NCBI GenBank assembly: GCA_964250755.1
Contig: CAXUHB010000002.1
Location: 62,001-126,000, forward strand
Source: DASWOJ01 sp964250755
GTDB lineage: Bacteria > Pseudomonadota > Alphaproteobacteria > Acetobacterales > Acetobacteraceae
DNA length: 64,000 bases
Direction: 5' to 3'
Shown: piece after piece, positions 46,492 through 54,517 of the stretch
Layout of the letters: each line of letters opens with the position of its first letter
Numbering within the stretch: position 1 is the stretch's first letter
The notes under the pieces: generated by a model
Databases searched by the model: none
The model's input: only the letters and a program-made list of their open reading frames with translations
What the model was told of the DNA's origin: nothing
Position numbers and translations under genes: made by a program

Positions 46492-48276
46492 ATGAATCGC
46501 CTCCTCCCCATCCTGCTCCTGGCCCTATGGCTCTGCGTGCCGCTGGTCCCCGGCATCCCGAGCTTCTGGATCACGCTGGCCAACTACATCGGCATCGCCG
46601 GCATCGTCGCCATCGGGCTGGTCGTGCTGACGGGCTATGGCGGCATGACCTCGTTCGGGCAGGCGACGTTCATGGGCTTCGGCGCCTATGCCACGGCGCT
46701 GCTGACCACCGGGGCCGGGTGGTCGCCGTGGCTGACGCTGCCGGTGTCGCTGGCAGCCAGCGGGGCGGCGGCGGTGCTGATCGGGGCGGTGACGCTGCGG
46801 CTGTCCGGGCACTACCTGGCGCTGGGCACCATCGCCTGGTCGGTCAGCCTGTATTACCTGTTCGGCAACCTGGACCTGTTCGGGCGCAACGACGGCATCT
46901 CCGGCATTCCGCCGCTGGCGCTGGGCGGGACGGCGCTGATCAGCAGCCGGGCATACTTCGTCGTGGTCTGGGTGGCGGTGGGCGCGGCGCTGCTGCTGAC
47001 GCGCAACCTGATGGACAGCCGGGTGGGCCGGGCGATCCGGGCGCTGCGCGGCGGCGCGGCGGCGGCGGCCAGCTTCGGCGTGGACCTGCCGGGCACGCGC
47101 ATCCTGGCCTTCACCTACGCCGCGGTGCTGGCGGGGCTGGCGGGGTGGCTGTACGCCCACATGCAGCGCAGCGTGAACCCGACGCCGTTCGGCCTGTCGG
47201 CCAGCATAGACTACCTGCTGATGGCGGTGCTGGGCGGCGCCGGGTCGGTTTGGGGCGCGCTGCTGGGCGCCGGGCTGGTGACGGGCGTGAAGGACTTGCT
47301 GCAGGACGTGCTGCCCCGTCTGCTGGGCCAGGGCGGCAGCTACGAGGGCATCGTGTTCGGCGCCCTGCTGGTCCTGGTGCTGCAGACCTCGCCGGAGGGG
47401 CTGTGGCCGCATGTCCGCCGCATGTTCGGCGCGGTCCGACGGCCCTGGCCGGCCCCTGCCGTGCCTGCCGCCGGGTCCGCTGTTCCCGCACTGCCCATCC
47501 GCACCTTGCCGGCCCGCGGCACGCCGGTGCTGACGGCGACGGGCTTGCGCAAGACGTTCGGCGGCCTGGTCGCGGTCAACGACATCGGCCTGCACCTGGA
47601 CGCCGGGGAGATCGTCGGGCTGATCGGCCCGAACGGCGCGGGCAAGAGCACGACCTTCAACCTGCTGACCGGCGTGGCCCGGCCCACCGCCGGGCAGGTG
47701 CGCTTCCTGGGCCGGGACGTGGCCGCCGGCACCCCGCCGCAGGTGGCGGCCCTGGGCATCGCCCGCAGCTTCCAGCACGTGAAGCTGGTGCCTGGCATGT
47801 CCGTGCTGGAGAACGTGGCCCTGGGCGCGCACCTGCGCGGCCACGCCGGGCCGCTGCGCGCCCTGCTGCGGCTGGACCGTGCGGAGGAAGCGGGGCTGAT
47901 GGCCGAGGCACGGCGCCAGATCGCCCGCGTCGGCCTGGCTGCCCACGCGGACCAGCCCGCGGACAGCCTGGCGCTGGGCCAGCAGCGCATCGTGGAGATC
48001 GCCCGCGCCCTGTGCCTGGACCCCGTGCTGCTGCTGCTGGACGAGCCGGCGGCCGGGTTGCGCCATGCCGAGAAGGGGGAGCTGGCCGCCCTGCTCCGCC
48101 GCCTGCGGGACGACGGCGTGACGGTGCTGCTGGTCGAGCACGACATGGACTTCGTGATGAACCTGACCGACCGGCTGGTGGTGATGGAGTTCGGCGCCAA
48201 GCTGGCCGAAGGCGTGCCCGCGGCGGTGCGCGCGGACCCGCGGGTGGTCGAGGCGTATCTGGGGTCTGTGGCGTGA
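46492..48276 (+). CDS. fused LivM-type permease and LivG-type ATPase
   Basis: 594 residues combining two transporter parts. Residues 1 to about 310 are a LivM-type permease (FWITLANYIGIAGIVAIGLVVLTGYGGMTSFGQATFMGFGAYA, SGHYLALGTIAWSV, GRAIRALRGGAAAAASFGVD). A Pro/Ala-rich linker at about 312-345 joins it to a LivG-type ATPase: Walker A GPNGAGKST, Q-loop ARSFQHVKLVPGMSV, signature DSLALGQQRIVEIARAL (LSxGQ-like), Walker B LLLDEPAAGL, H-loop VEHDMDF. Start ATG at 46492, just after repeat copy 4. The frame is open further upstream only through the repeat. Confidence 0.92.
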   Translation: MNRLLPILLLALWLCVPLVPGIPSFWITLANYIGIAGIVAIGLVVLTGYGGMTSFGQATFMGFGAYATALLTTGAGWSPWLTLPVSLAASGAAAVLIGAVTLRLSGHYLALGTIAWSVSLYYLFGNLDLFGRNDGISGIPPLALGGTALISSRAYFVVVWVAVGAALLLTRNLMDSRVGRAIRALRGGAAAAASFGVDLPGTRILAFTYAAVLAGLAGWLYAHMQRSVNPTPFGLSASIDYLLMAVLGGAGSVWGALLGAGLVTGVKDLLQDVLPRLLGQGGSYEGIVFGALLVLVLQTSPEGLWPHVRRMFGAVRRPWPAPAVPAAGSAVPALPIRTLPARGTPVLTATGLRKTFGGLVAVNDIGLHLDAGEIVGLIGPNGAGKSTTFNLLTGVARPTAGQVRFLGRDVAAGTPPQVAALGIARSFQHVKLVPGMSVLENVALGAHLRGHAGPLRALLRLDRAEEAGLMAEARRQIARVGLAAHADQPADSLALGQQRIVEIARALCLDPVLLLLDEPAAGLRHAEKGELAALLRRLRDDGVTVLLVEHDMDFVMNLTDRLVVMEFGAKLAEGVPAAVRADPRVVEAYLGSVA

Positions 48277-48286
48277 GGGGGGGTGG

Positions 48287-48440
48287 CCTGCTCCCTCTCC
48301 CTCCGGGAGAGGGCCGGGTTGAAAGGAATCGCAAGCGCGGCGCCTTATTGGGGAAGGGTGCGTTCCCGCACAGGCCAGGGATGGCGCTGCTGGGCTTCCC
48401 TCACCCTGACCCTCTTCCGGAGGGAGAGGGGGAAGACAGC
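48287..48440. repeat. dispersed inverted-repeat element, copy 5
   Basis: Left arm CTGCTCCCTCTCCCTCCGGG then AGAGGGCCGGGTTGAAAGG; right arm CTTCCCTCACCCTGACCCTC then TTCCGGAGGGAGAGGGGGAAG. The spacer includes GCAAGCGCGGCGC, also present in the spacer of the ccmH copy (51727-51875). It fills the gap before livF. Confidence 0.85.
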
Positions 48441-48448
48441 GCATCTCC

Positions 48449-49228
48449 ATGACCGTCCTCGACATCCAGGGCCTCAGCGTCTCCTACGGCGGCATCGGCG
48501 CGGTGCATGGGGTCAGCCTGCAAGTCGGCGCCGGGCAGATCGTCACCGTCATCGGGCCGAACGGGGCAGGCAAGACCACGCTGCTGAACGCCGTCATGGG
48601 CGTCCACCCCGGGCGCGGCACGGTCCGCTTCGCCGGGCAGGACGTGGGCCGGCTGGGGATCGAGGACCGGGTGCGCGCCGGCATGTGCCTGGTGCCGGAG
48701 AAGCGCGAGCTGTTCGGCACGATGACGGTGGAGGACAACCTGCGCCTGGGCGGCTTCCGCCTGCGCGCGGGCGGCGCCGCCGCGGCACGGGTGGCCATGG
48801 AAGACGTTTACACGCTGTTCCCACGCTTGCGGGAGCGCCGGGCGCAGCACGCGGGAACGCTGAGCGGCGGAGAGCGGCAGATGCTGGCGATGGGCCGCGC
48901 GCTGATGGCCAGGCCCGATCTGCTGCTGCTGGACGAACCCAGCCTGGGCCTGGCGCCGCTGATCGTGCGGGAAATCTTCCGCATCATCGCGGGGCTGCGA
49001 AGCCGGGGCTGCGCGATCCTGCTGGTGGAGCAGAATGCCCGCGCCGCGCTGCAGGTGTCCGACCACGCCTATGTGCTGGAAACCGGCCAGGTAGTGCTGC
49101 AGGGGCCAAGCGCGGCGCTGGCCGGCGATCCGCGGGTGGTGGCGACCTACCTGGGGGCGGGAGGCGATGCTGCCTCCGTCCTTCCTGCCCCTGGCCTTGG
49201 GCTGCAAAGCGGACCAAGGCTGGGGTGA
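48449..49228 (+). CDS. livF: branched-chain amino acid-type ABC transporter ATPase (LivF family)
   Basis: 259 residues. Walker A GPNGAGKTTLL at about residue 37, Q-loop LVPEKRELFGTMTVEDNL (the GRxxF/LVPEgR pattern of LivF), signature LSGGERQMLAMGRALM, Walker B LLLDEPSLGLAP, switch His replaced by Q in VEQNARAAL as is normal for LivF. It pairs with the LivG half of the preceding protein. Start ATG at 48449, 8 bases after repeat copy 5. The last 20 residues are an extension near another repeat (49220-49341). Confidence 0.93.
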   Translation: MTVLDIQGLSVSYGGIGAVHGVSLQVGAGQIVTVIGPNGAGKTTLLNAVMGVHPGRGTVRFAGQDVGRLGIEDRVRAGMCLVPEKRELFGTMTVEDNLRLGGFRLRAGGAAAARVAMEDVYTLFPRLRERRAQHAGTLSGGERQMLAMGRALMARPDLLLLDEPSLGLAPLIVREIFRIIAGLRSRGCAILLVEQNARAALQVSDHAYVLETGQVVLQGPSAALAGDPRVVATYLGAGGDAASVLPAPGLGLQSGPRLG

Positions 49229-49341
49229 GGAGGCTTCCGCGCGCAGCCTTCGCGGGACAAGGGCCGGCGGCCTTTGGGACCGGCGTTTCCGCGCCGGCAG
49301 CCAAGACCTCCTCACCCCCGCCCTCTCCTAGGTGAGAGGGC
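49220..49341. repeat. related inverted-repeat element, copy 6 (divergent)
   Basis: Left part GGCTGGGGTGAGGAGGCTTC (from 49219); right part GACCTCCTCACCCCCGCCCTC then TCCTAGGTGAGAGGG. The arms match the family at CTCACCCC and CCCTCTCC, but the core palindrome reads CCTAGG. It follows livF and overlaps its last codons. Confidence 0.6.
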
Positions 49342-49469
49342 GGCGGGAGAACACCATGTCGCGGCCTTGTAAATACCGGGATGCAAGCGCCCCCGTCTTG
49401 ACGCACACTGGACAAGGAAGCGCCGTTTTCCCGGCGCTCTCCTGCGTCGCCCACCATCGGAGGTTACAC

Positions 49470-49721
49470 ATGCGAGGTTCTCTGTTCGCCATCACCCTGC
49501 TGGCCGGATTGGCCGGCGGCCTGGCCGCCCCGGCGGGCGCCGCGCCGCTGGCCAACGGCCTGGCACCGGCGCCGCTGTCCGCCGTGGACGCGGCCGTTCC
49601 GGCCGTCGCCGAAGGTCAGGCCGCCGTGCAGGAAGTGCAGTATTACCGGCGGCGCTACTTCGCCCGCCGCTACTACCGTCCGCGCTACTACCCGCGCTAC
49701 AACCGTTACCGGCGCTACTGA
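49470..49721 (+). CDS. small exported Tyr/Arg-rich protein (83 aa)
   Basis: ATG at 49470 follows GGAGG (49459-49463). Signal peptide at residues 1 to about 24 (MRGSLFAITLLAGLAGGLAA then PAGA). The mature part has an Ala/Pro stretch and ends in a Tyr-Arg tail (YYRRRYFARRYYRPRYYPRY then NRYRRY). Short basic-aromatic exported proteins of this type occur in Acetobacteraceae and Rhizobiales without known function; envelope or nucleic-acid binding is possible. A strong hairpin follows at 49729-49755. Confidence 0.65.
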   Translation: MRGSLFAITLLAGLAGGLAAPAGAAPLANGLAPAPLSAVDAAVPAVAEGQAAVQEVQYYRRRYFARRYYRPRYYPRYNRYRRY

Positions 49722-49728
49722 TCCCTGC

Positions 49729-49755
49729 ACCTGCCCGGCTTCGCGCCGGGCAGGT
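49729..49755 (+). terminator. hairpin after the Tyr/Arg-rich protein gene
   Basis: ACCTGCCCGGC (49729-49739), loop TTCGC, GCCGGGCAGGT (49745-49755): a perfect 11-bp stem starting 8 bases after the stop, without a U-run. Confidence 0.6.
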
Positions 49756-49861
49756 TGCCAAGCAGGCCTATGAGGCTTGCCGCACAGATGACCTCCGGCC
49801 ATGCCATGCCGCATAAGCCTGCTTAGAGACCTCGTCTGTGCATAGACCTCTGGGGGTTTGC

Positions 49862-50152
49862 TTAGCGCGAACCGTCCAGCGGCCGCACCCGCGGAGTCAG
49901 GCGCGCCTGCTCCATGCCGCGTATCATCGCCTCCAGGTCCTGCTGCACCAGGGTGCGGTCGCGGAACCGGACGTCGCCCAAGCCGCTGGACGCCGACCCG
50001 CCCGGCGGGGCGCGCATCAGGCTGCACGCGGCCTGGTCGCCGGCAGCGCAGTCCTCGGCAACCCGGGTCATGAAGTCCGACCGCGGCTCGGTGCAGCCGA
50101 CCGGCAGGGCCGCCAGCAGGATGGCCAGTGCGACCGCGCTGCGGCCGTTCAT
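49862..50152 (-). CDS. small lipoprotein (96 aa)
   Basis: ATG at 50150-50152 overlaps the stop of the DUF962-like gene upstream (ATGA). The N-terminus NGRSAVALAILLAALPVGC ends in a lipobox (PVGC), so Cys at about residue 20 would be lipidated. The remaining 76 residues are soluble, with EDCAAGDQAACSLMRAPPGG (two Cys that may pair) and a helical region VQQDLEAMIRGMEQARL. No family was recognised. It is translationally coupled to the membrane protein before it. Confidence 0.6.
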   Translation of the reverse strand: MNGRSAVALAILLAALPVGCTEPRSDFMTRVAEDCAAGDQAACSLMRAPPGGSASSGLGDVRFRDRTLVQQDLEAMIRGMEQARLTPRVRPLDGSR

Positions 50153-50502
50153 GCCGCGTCCGCCGTGCCGACCCCGGCCTGCGCCAGGTGCGGCGCGAGC
50201 CGCCCCGTCAGCGCCAGCCACGCCATGCGGGCGTCGCTCGCCAGGGACCAGGCGGGATGTCCGAAGGTCTCGGGCCGGTTGCCCTCCAGCAGCAGGTGCG
50301 CGGTCCAAGCGAAGCCGTAGCCGATGACGGGCGCGGCCAGCAGCCACCACGGGCTGACCGCCGCGCCGGCCACCAGCGCCAGCAATGCCAGCACGGTCCC
50401 GGCATAGTGAACGATGCGGGTGGAGCGGCGGCTATGGGCGCGCAGGTAGCGGCGCCAGAACTCGGGGTAGGTGAGCGGGGCGGGGCTGGCGGTCGTGGTC
50501 AT
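50149..50502 (-). CDS. DUF962/Mpo1-like membrane protein
   Basis: 117 residues. TYPEFWRRYLRAHSRRSTRIVHYAGTVLALLAL at residues about 11-43 is the family's start (FWxxYLxxHxxxxxRxxHxxGT). Two hydrophobic segments follow (VLALLALVAGAAVSPWWLLAA and VIGYGFAWTAHLLL) with HLLLEGNRPETFGHPAWSL. Yeast Mpo1 of this family is a dioxygenase for 2-hydroxy fatty acids; the bacterial role is not established. Start ATG at 50500-50502; the frame is open 21 codons upstream without similarity. Confidence 0.8.
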   Translation of the reverse strand: MTTTASPAPLTYPEFWRRYLRAHSRRSTRIVHYAGTVLALLALVAGAAVSPWWLLAAPVIGYGFAWTAHLLLEGNRPETFGHPAWSLASDARMAWLALTGRLAPHLAQAGVGTADAA

Positions 50503-50568
50503 GCGGGCGGCTCCCCTGGGGGCAGGCAGCGTGCGGGTAGGCGATAGGCGGACAAGATACTCCAAACG

Positions 50569-51282
50569 TCAGCCGCCGGGTATCCGCGGGCTGGCCAGGC
50601 GCTGTTCGACCGCCGTGCGCCACGGCGCATCCGGCGGGGCGGTTTCCAGGGCGCGGCGGAACAGGGCGGCGCTGCCCTCGCTGACGCCGCCTTCGGCCCG
50701 CACTGCGGCTTCTGCGGCCCGGGCGGCGAGGGTCGGGTCGAACCGGGCCTGCAGCGCCGTGCGCCACGCCGCCGCGGCGGCGGCGTCGTTGCCGCGGGCC
50801 TCCTCGACGTTGCCCAGCAGGATGTAGCCCTGCACGGCGCGGTCGGTGCGCGGGTCCATCGCATTCAGGCTCTCGCGCAGTTGGCCGATCAGGATGGCCT
50901 GCTCCGCCGCCGCGCGTTGGGCGGCCGCAGCGGGGCCGGGAGACGGCAGGCTGGGGACGCCGGCGATCATATACAGCCCGAACGCCAGGGCGGGCACCAC
51001 GGCCAGGGCGGCATACAACGGCAGGGGAGACCCGGCCCGGGCCGGCGCGTCGGCTACGCCGCCCACGTGAAGCAGGCGGCGCTGCACCTCCAGCCGGGCC
51101 GTCGCGTGCTCCGCGGAAAGCAGGCGGCCTTCCGCCAGGTCACGGTCGAGGTCGGCGAGCTGCGCGCGATGCAGCGCCAGCGCCGGGTCGCGTCCGCCGC
51201 GCGCCTCGGCCCGGCGGCGCAGCACCAGGGCCAGCGGAGCCAGCGCCGCCGTCGCGAGCAGCAGGATCGCCAGCCAGATCAT
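50569..51282 (-). CDS. ccmI: cytochrome c maturation protein CcmI
   Basis: Presents apocytochrome c to the haem ligase (CcmF/H). 237 residues. N-terminal membrane helix (MIWLAILLLATAALAPLAL), a cytoplasmic coiled-coil-like stretch (HRAQLADLDRDLAEGRLLSAE, the CcmI hallmark), a second helix (LYAALAVVPALAFGLYMIAG), and a periplasmic TPR-like part (RAVQGYILLGNVEEARGNDAAAA). The periplasmic domain is short compared with two-domain CcmI proteins. Start ATG at 51280-51282 overlaps the ccmH stop (ATGA). Last gene of the ccm block. Confidence 0.9.
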   Translation of the reverse strand: MIWLAILLLATAALAPLALVLRRRAEARGGRDPALALHRAQLADLDRDLAEGRLLSAEHATARLEVQRRLLHVGGVADAPARAGSPLPLYAALAVVPALAFGLYMIAGVPSLPSPGPAAAAQRAAAEQAILIGQLRESLNAMDPRTDRAVQGYILLGNVEEARGNDAAAAAAWRTALQARFDPTLAARAAEAAVRAEGGVSEGSAALFRRALETAPPDAPWRTAVEQRLASPRIPGG

Positions 51283-51887
51283 GGGGTCGTCAGGGAGTCC
51301 AGCCGTTGCCGCTCGTCATCAGACAGCGGCGCGGGCGGTGCCGGCACGCGGCGGCGGGCCAGGAGCGCGAAGCCCAGCCCGGCCAGCACCGCGATCACCG
51401 GAGACCCCCACAGCACCAGTGTCGCCGCCGTCACCGGCGGGCGCAGCCGCACGAAATCCCCATAGCGCGCCACGACCCAGGCGGTCGCGGCATCGTCCGT
51501 GTCCCCCGCGGCGATGCGGGCGCGGACCTTGCCGCGCAGGTCGCGGGCCAGGTCGGCATTGCTGTCCTCGATGCTCTCGTTCTGGCAGACCAGGCAGCGG
51601 AGCTGGCGTCCGACCTGCTCGGCCCGCGCTTCCAGCGCAGGGTTGGGCAGCATTTCAGCGGGGTCGGAGACGGCATGGGCGGGGGTGGCCAGAAGCAGGA
51701 CGAGGGCGGCTGCAAGGGCTGTCCGGACTCCCTCTCCCCCCGGGAGAGGATTGGGGTGAGGGAGGCCGCCTTTGCCCTGCTGGATCACGGCAGTTCTGTT
51801 CCCGTGCGGGCAAGCGCGGCGCTTACTGTTTCCCTCACCCCGGCCCTCTCCCAGAGGGAAAGGGAGAAGCAAGCGGTTCCTTTTCAT
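51279..51887 (-). CDS. ccmH: cytochrome c maturation protein CcmH with repeat-derived N-terminus
   Basis: A thiol-redox partner that keeps the apocytochrome haem site reduced. The core is normal: LRCLVCQNESIEDSNADLA (LRCxxCQ), ARIAAGDTDDAATAWVVARYG, and a C-terminal membrane helix (TLVLWGSPVIAVLAGLGFALL). ATG at 51885-51887 overlaps the ccmG stop (ATGA), the expected coupled start. Between it and the hydrophobic signal segment (TALAAALVLLLATPAHA) lie about 50 codons made by a dispersed repeat (51727-51875), giving peptides such as LPHPNPLPGGEG. The frame stays open, 202 residues in total. A GTG at 51786-51788 could instead give 169 residues. Confidence 0.88.
   Translation of the reverse strand: MKRNRLLLPFPLGEGRGEGNSKRRACPHGNRTAVIQQGKGGLPHPNPLPGGEGVRTALAAALVLLLATPAHAVSDPAEMLPNPALEARAEQVGRQLRCLVCQNESIEDSNADLARDLRGKVRARIAAGDTDDAATAWVVARYGDFVRLRPPVTAATLVLWGSPVIAVLAGLGFALLARRRVPAPPAPLSDDERQRLDSLTTP
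51727..51875. repeat. dispersed inverted-repeat element, copy 7, inside ccmH
   Basis: Left arm CTCCCTCTCCCCCCGGGAGA then GGATTGGGGTGAGGGAGGCCGC; right arm TTTCCCTCACCCCGGCCCTC then TCCCAGAGGGAAAGGGAGAAGCAAGC. It interrupts the beginning of ccmH while preserving its frame. The spacer shares GCAAGCGCGGCGC with copy 5. Confidence 0.88.
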
Positions 51888-52432
51888 GCCAGCCTCGCCA
51901 ATGCCGGGCGCAGCCCCTCCTCGACGACTGCCGCCGTCAGCGGCCCGGCAACGCGCCAGCGAACGATGCCTGACTTGTCCAGCAGGTAGCTCTCCGGCAC
52001 GCCGTACACCCCGAAGTCTATCGCCACGCTTCCCGCATCCCGCGCAATGCGCGCGAACGGGTTGCCGTGCGTTTGCAGGAAGTCCGCCGCCGCGGTCACG
52101 GTGTCCTTGTAGGCGATGCCCCATACCGGCAGGCCTGACCCGGACAGCTTCATCAGCTCGGGATGCTCGATCACGCAGGGCACGCACCAGGACGCGAAGA
52201 AGTTCAGCAGCACCGGACGGCGCAGCGCCTGCAAATCCGCGTTGCCGAACCCTTGCCCTGGCGCCTGCGCCGGCAGGCTGAAGTCCGGCACCGGGCGGCC
52301 AATCAACTGACTGGGCACGTCGTGCGGGTCGAAGGTGCCCTGCTTCATCCGGCCCAGCACCCCGTACATCCCGGCGCCCGCCACGACGGCCACGCCGAAC
52401 GGCGCCAGTAGCAGTGCGCGGCGGCTCAGCAC
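51884..52432 (-). CDS. ccmG: thiol:disulfide interchange protein CcmG/DsbE
   Basis: A membrane-anchored periplasmic thioredoxin-like protein that reduces CcmH or apocytochrome. 182 residues. N-terminal anchor (ALLLAPFGVAVVAGAGMYGV); thioredoxin fold with active site FFASWCVPCVIEHPEL; cis-Pro region GVYGVPESYLLDKSG, characteristic of CcmG (GVYGxPET-like). Start GTG at 52430-52432, one base after the ccmF stop. The stop overlaps the presumed ccmH start. Confidence 0.95.
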   Translation of the reverse strand: MLSRRALLLAPFGVAVVAGAGMYGVLGRMKQGTFDPHDVPSQLIGRPVPDFSLPAQAPGQGFGNADLQALRRPVLLNFFASWCVPCVIEHPELMKLSGSGLPVWGIAYKDTVTAAADFLQTHGNPFARIARDAGSVAIDFGVYGVPESYLLDKSGIVRWRVAGPLTAAVVEEGLRPALARLA

Positions 52433-52433
52433 C

Positions 52434-54404
52434 TCAGGCCACCGCCGCGCCCGGCGGACGCGCCTTGGCCCGGGCCGGGGCGCCCACGCGGGTGCGCCGG
52501 TCCAGCAGGGACAGGCCGCCGCCGGCCGCCATCACCAGCGCGCCCAGCCAAATCCAGGGCGCCAAGGGGTTATGGTGCAGGCGCATCACGGCGGCGCCGT
52601 CCCGCTCCTCCCCCAGCACGGTGTAGATGTCGGCCAAGCCGTTGGTCTCGATGGCGGCCTCGGTCGTGGTCATGCGCTGGGTCACGAAGGTGCGGCGGGA
52701 CGGCTGCACGGTGGCGACCAGCGCGCCGTTGCGGGTGATGGTGACGGTGGCGACGCGCTCGGCATAGTTCGGGCCGGGACGGTCGGTCACGCCCTCCAGC
52801 CTCCAGACGTAGCCGGCCGATTCCGCCGTCTCGCCAGGACGCAGCAGCACGACGGCCTGGGTGGACAGCGACATGCCGGCGATCCCCGCGACGGTGATGC
52901 CCATGCCCGCGTGGCCCAGCGCGGTGCCGAAGGTTTGCAGGCGCAGGCCGCGCAGCCGGGCGAAGCTGTCGGGCAGCGGGATGCGGAACAGGCGGATGCG
53001 CTCGATCAGCTCGGCCATCGCGCCCAGCACCAGCCAGGCCGCCAGCCCGAATGCCGCTGCCGCGAGGCCGCCCGAAACGCCGAGATAGCTGACAAGCCCA
53101 ACCACCAGGGAGGCGACCGCAACCCACCACAGGCGCAGCAGCGCCGGGCCAAGCTGCGCCCGCTTCCAAGCCATCGTCGGCGCGATGGTCATGGCGGCGA
53201 ACAGCGGCAGGGACAGCGGCAGCACGGTCGCGTTGAAGAACGGGGCGCCCACGGAAATCTTGTGGCCGAACACCAGGTCGGCGACCAGCGGCCACATGGT
53301 CCCGGTGATGATGACGGCCGCCATGCTGCACAGCATGATGTTGTTGAACACCAGCGCGCCCTCTCGCGACAGCGGCGCGAACAGCCCGCCGGGCGCCAGG
53401 GCCGGCGCGCGGAAGGCGAACAGCAGCAGGGACCCGCCGATCACCAATCCCAGCAGCCCCAGGATGAACACGCCGCGCGTGGGGTCGTTGGCGAAGGAAT
53501 GGACGGAGTTCAGGATGCCCGACCGCACCAGGAAGGTGCCGGACAGGGACAGGGAGAAGGTTCCGATGGCCAGCAGGACCGTCCAGACCTTCAGCGCCTC
53601 CCGCTTCTCGACCACGATGGCGGAGTGCAGCAACGCTGTGCCGGTCAGCCAGGGCAGCAGGGAGGCGTTCTCGACGGGATCCCAGAACCAGTAGCCGCCC
53701 CAGCCCAGCTCGTAATAGGCCCACCAGGAGCCGAGCGCGATGCCGCCGGTCAGCAGGCACCAGGATGCCAGCGTCCAGGGCCTCACCCAGCGTCCCCAGG
53801 CCGCGTCCACCCGACCCTCCAGCAGCGCGGCAACGGCGAAGGCGAAGGGCACGGCGAAGCCGACGTAACCCGCGTAGAGAATGGGCGGATGGAAGGCGAG
53901 GCCAGGGTCCTGCAGCAGCGGGTTCATGTCCCGCCCGTCCAGCGGCGCCGGGAACAGCCGGGTGAAGGGGTTGCTGGCCAACAGCGCGAACAGCATGAAC
54001 CCGGCGGAGCTGCCCCCCAGCACGCCGATGACCCGCGCCCGCAGCGCCGAGGGCAGCCCGCGCCCGAACAGCGCGACGGCGCCGCCGCACATCGCCAGGA
54101 TCAGGGTCCACAGCAGGATGGACCCCTCGTGGTTGCCCCATGCGCCGGTGATCTTGTACAGCAGCGGCTTCAGCGTGTGGCTGTTCTCGGCGACGTTCAG
54201 CACGGAGAAGTCGTCGTCCACGCTGGCCAGCACCAGGCACGCAAAGGATGCGGCCAGCGCCAGCATCTGCCCGACCGCGATGGCCGGCGCCGCCGCCATC
54301 AGCCGCGCATCATTGCGGTGCGCGCCCCACAGCGGCAGCACCGTCTGCGCGAGCGCCAGAGCGCAAGCCAGGGCAAGCGCGAAATGGCCGAGTTCGGGGA
54401 TCAT
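52434..54404 (-). CDS. ccmF: haem lyase subunit CcmF
   Basis: Part of the haem ligation complex with CcmH/CcmI. 656 residues, many membrane segments. WWD-domain motif GGYWFWDPVENASLLPWLTGTALLHS at about residues 225-250; GAWGNHEGSILLWTLILA near residue 90; haem-handling His residues in NHEGS and similar loops; a large C-terminal periplasmic region (GYVWRLEGVTDRPGPNY) then a final helix. Start ATG at 54402-54404. A 113-base gap with a hairpin repeat separates it from ccmE upstream. Confidence 0.96.
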   Translation of the reverse strand: MIPELGHFALALACALALAQTVLPLWGAHRNDARLMAAAPAIAVGQMLALAASFACLVLASVDDDFSVLNVAENSHTLKPLLYKITGAWGNHEGSILLWTLILAMCGGAVALFGRGLPSALRARVIGVLGGSSAGFMLFALLASNPFTRLFPAPLDGRDMNPLLQDPGLAFHPPILYAGYVGFAVPFAFAVAALLEGRVDAAWGRWVRPWTLASWCLLTGGIALGSWWAYYELGWGGYWFWDPVENASLLPWLTGTALLHSAIVVEKREALKVWTVLLAIGTFSLSLSGTFLVRSGILNSVHSFANDPTRGVFILGLLGLVIGGSLLLFAFRAPALAPGGLFAPLSREGALVFNNIMLCSMAAVIITGTMWPLVADLVFGHKISVGAPFFNATVLPLSLPLFAAMTIAPTMAWKRAQLGPALLRLWWVAVASLVVGLVSYLGVSGGLAAAAFGLAAWLVLGAMAELIERIRLFRIPLPDSFARLRGLRLQTFGTALGHAGMGITVAGIAGMSLSTQAVVLLRPGETAESAGYVWRLEGVTDRPGPNYAERVATVTITRNGALVATVQPSRRTFVTQRMTTTEAAIETNGLADIYTVLGEERDGAAVMRLHHNPLAPWIWLGALVMAAGGGLSLLDRRTRVGAPARAKARPPGAAVA

Positions 54405-54477
54405 GGGCGCGGTCCTTGGGGCGTCGGGGCTTGAAGGTTCATATAATCAACGCCGCAGAAGTTGGGAGGCTTCTGCC

Positions 54478-54513
54478 TGCCTGCTCCCTCTCCCGGAGGA
54501 AGAGGGAGCAGGA
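54478..54513. repeat. half element of the dispersed repeat family (hairpin)
   Basis: CTGCTCCCTCT, then CCCGGAGGA, then AGAGGGAGCAG: an 11-bp perfect stem equal to one arm of the longer elements. It lies in the ccmE-ccmF gap, directly after the ccmE stop, and could slow or end transcription. Confidence 0.7.
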
Positions 54514-54517
54514 CATA

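Noticed and set aside
52335..54434. A 699-codon plus-strand frame opposite ccmF
   Set aside because: Shadow of ccmF with biased Gln/Gly/Arg composition; no family or ribosome-binding site.
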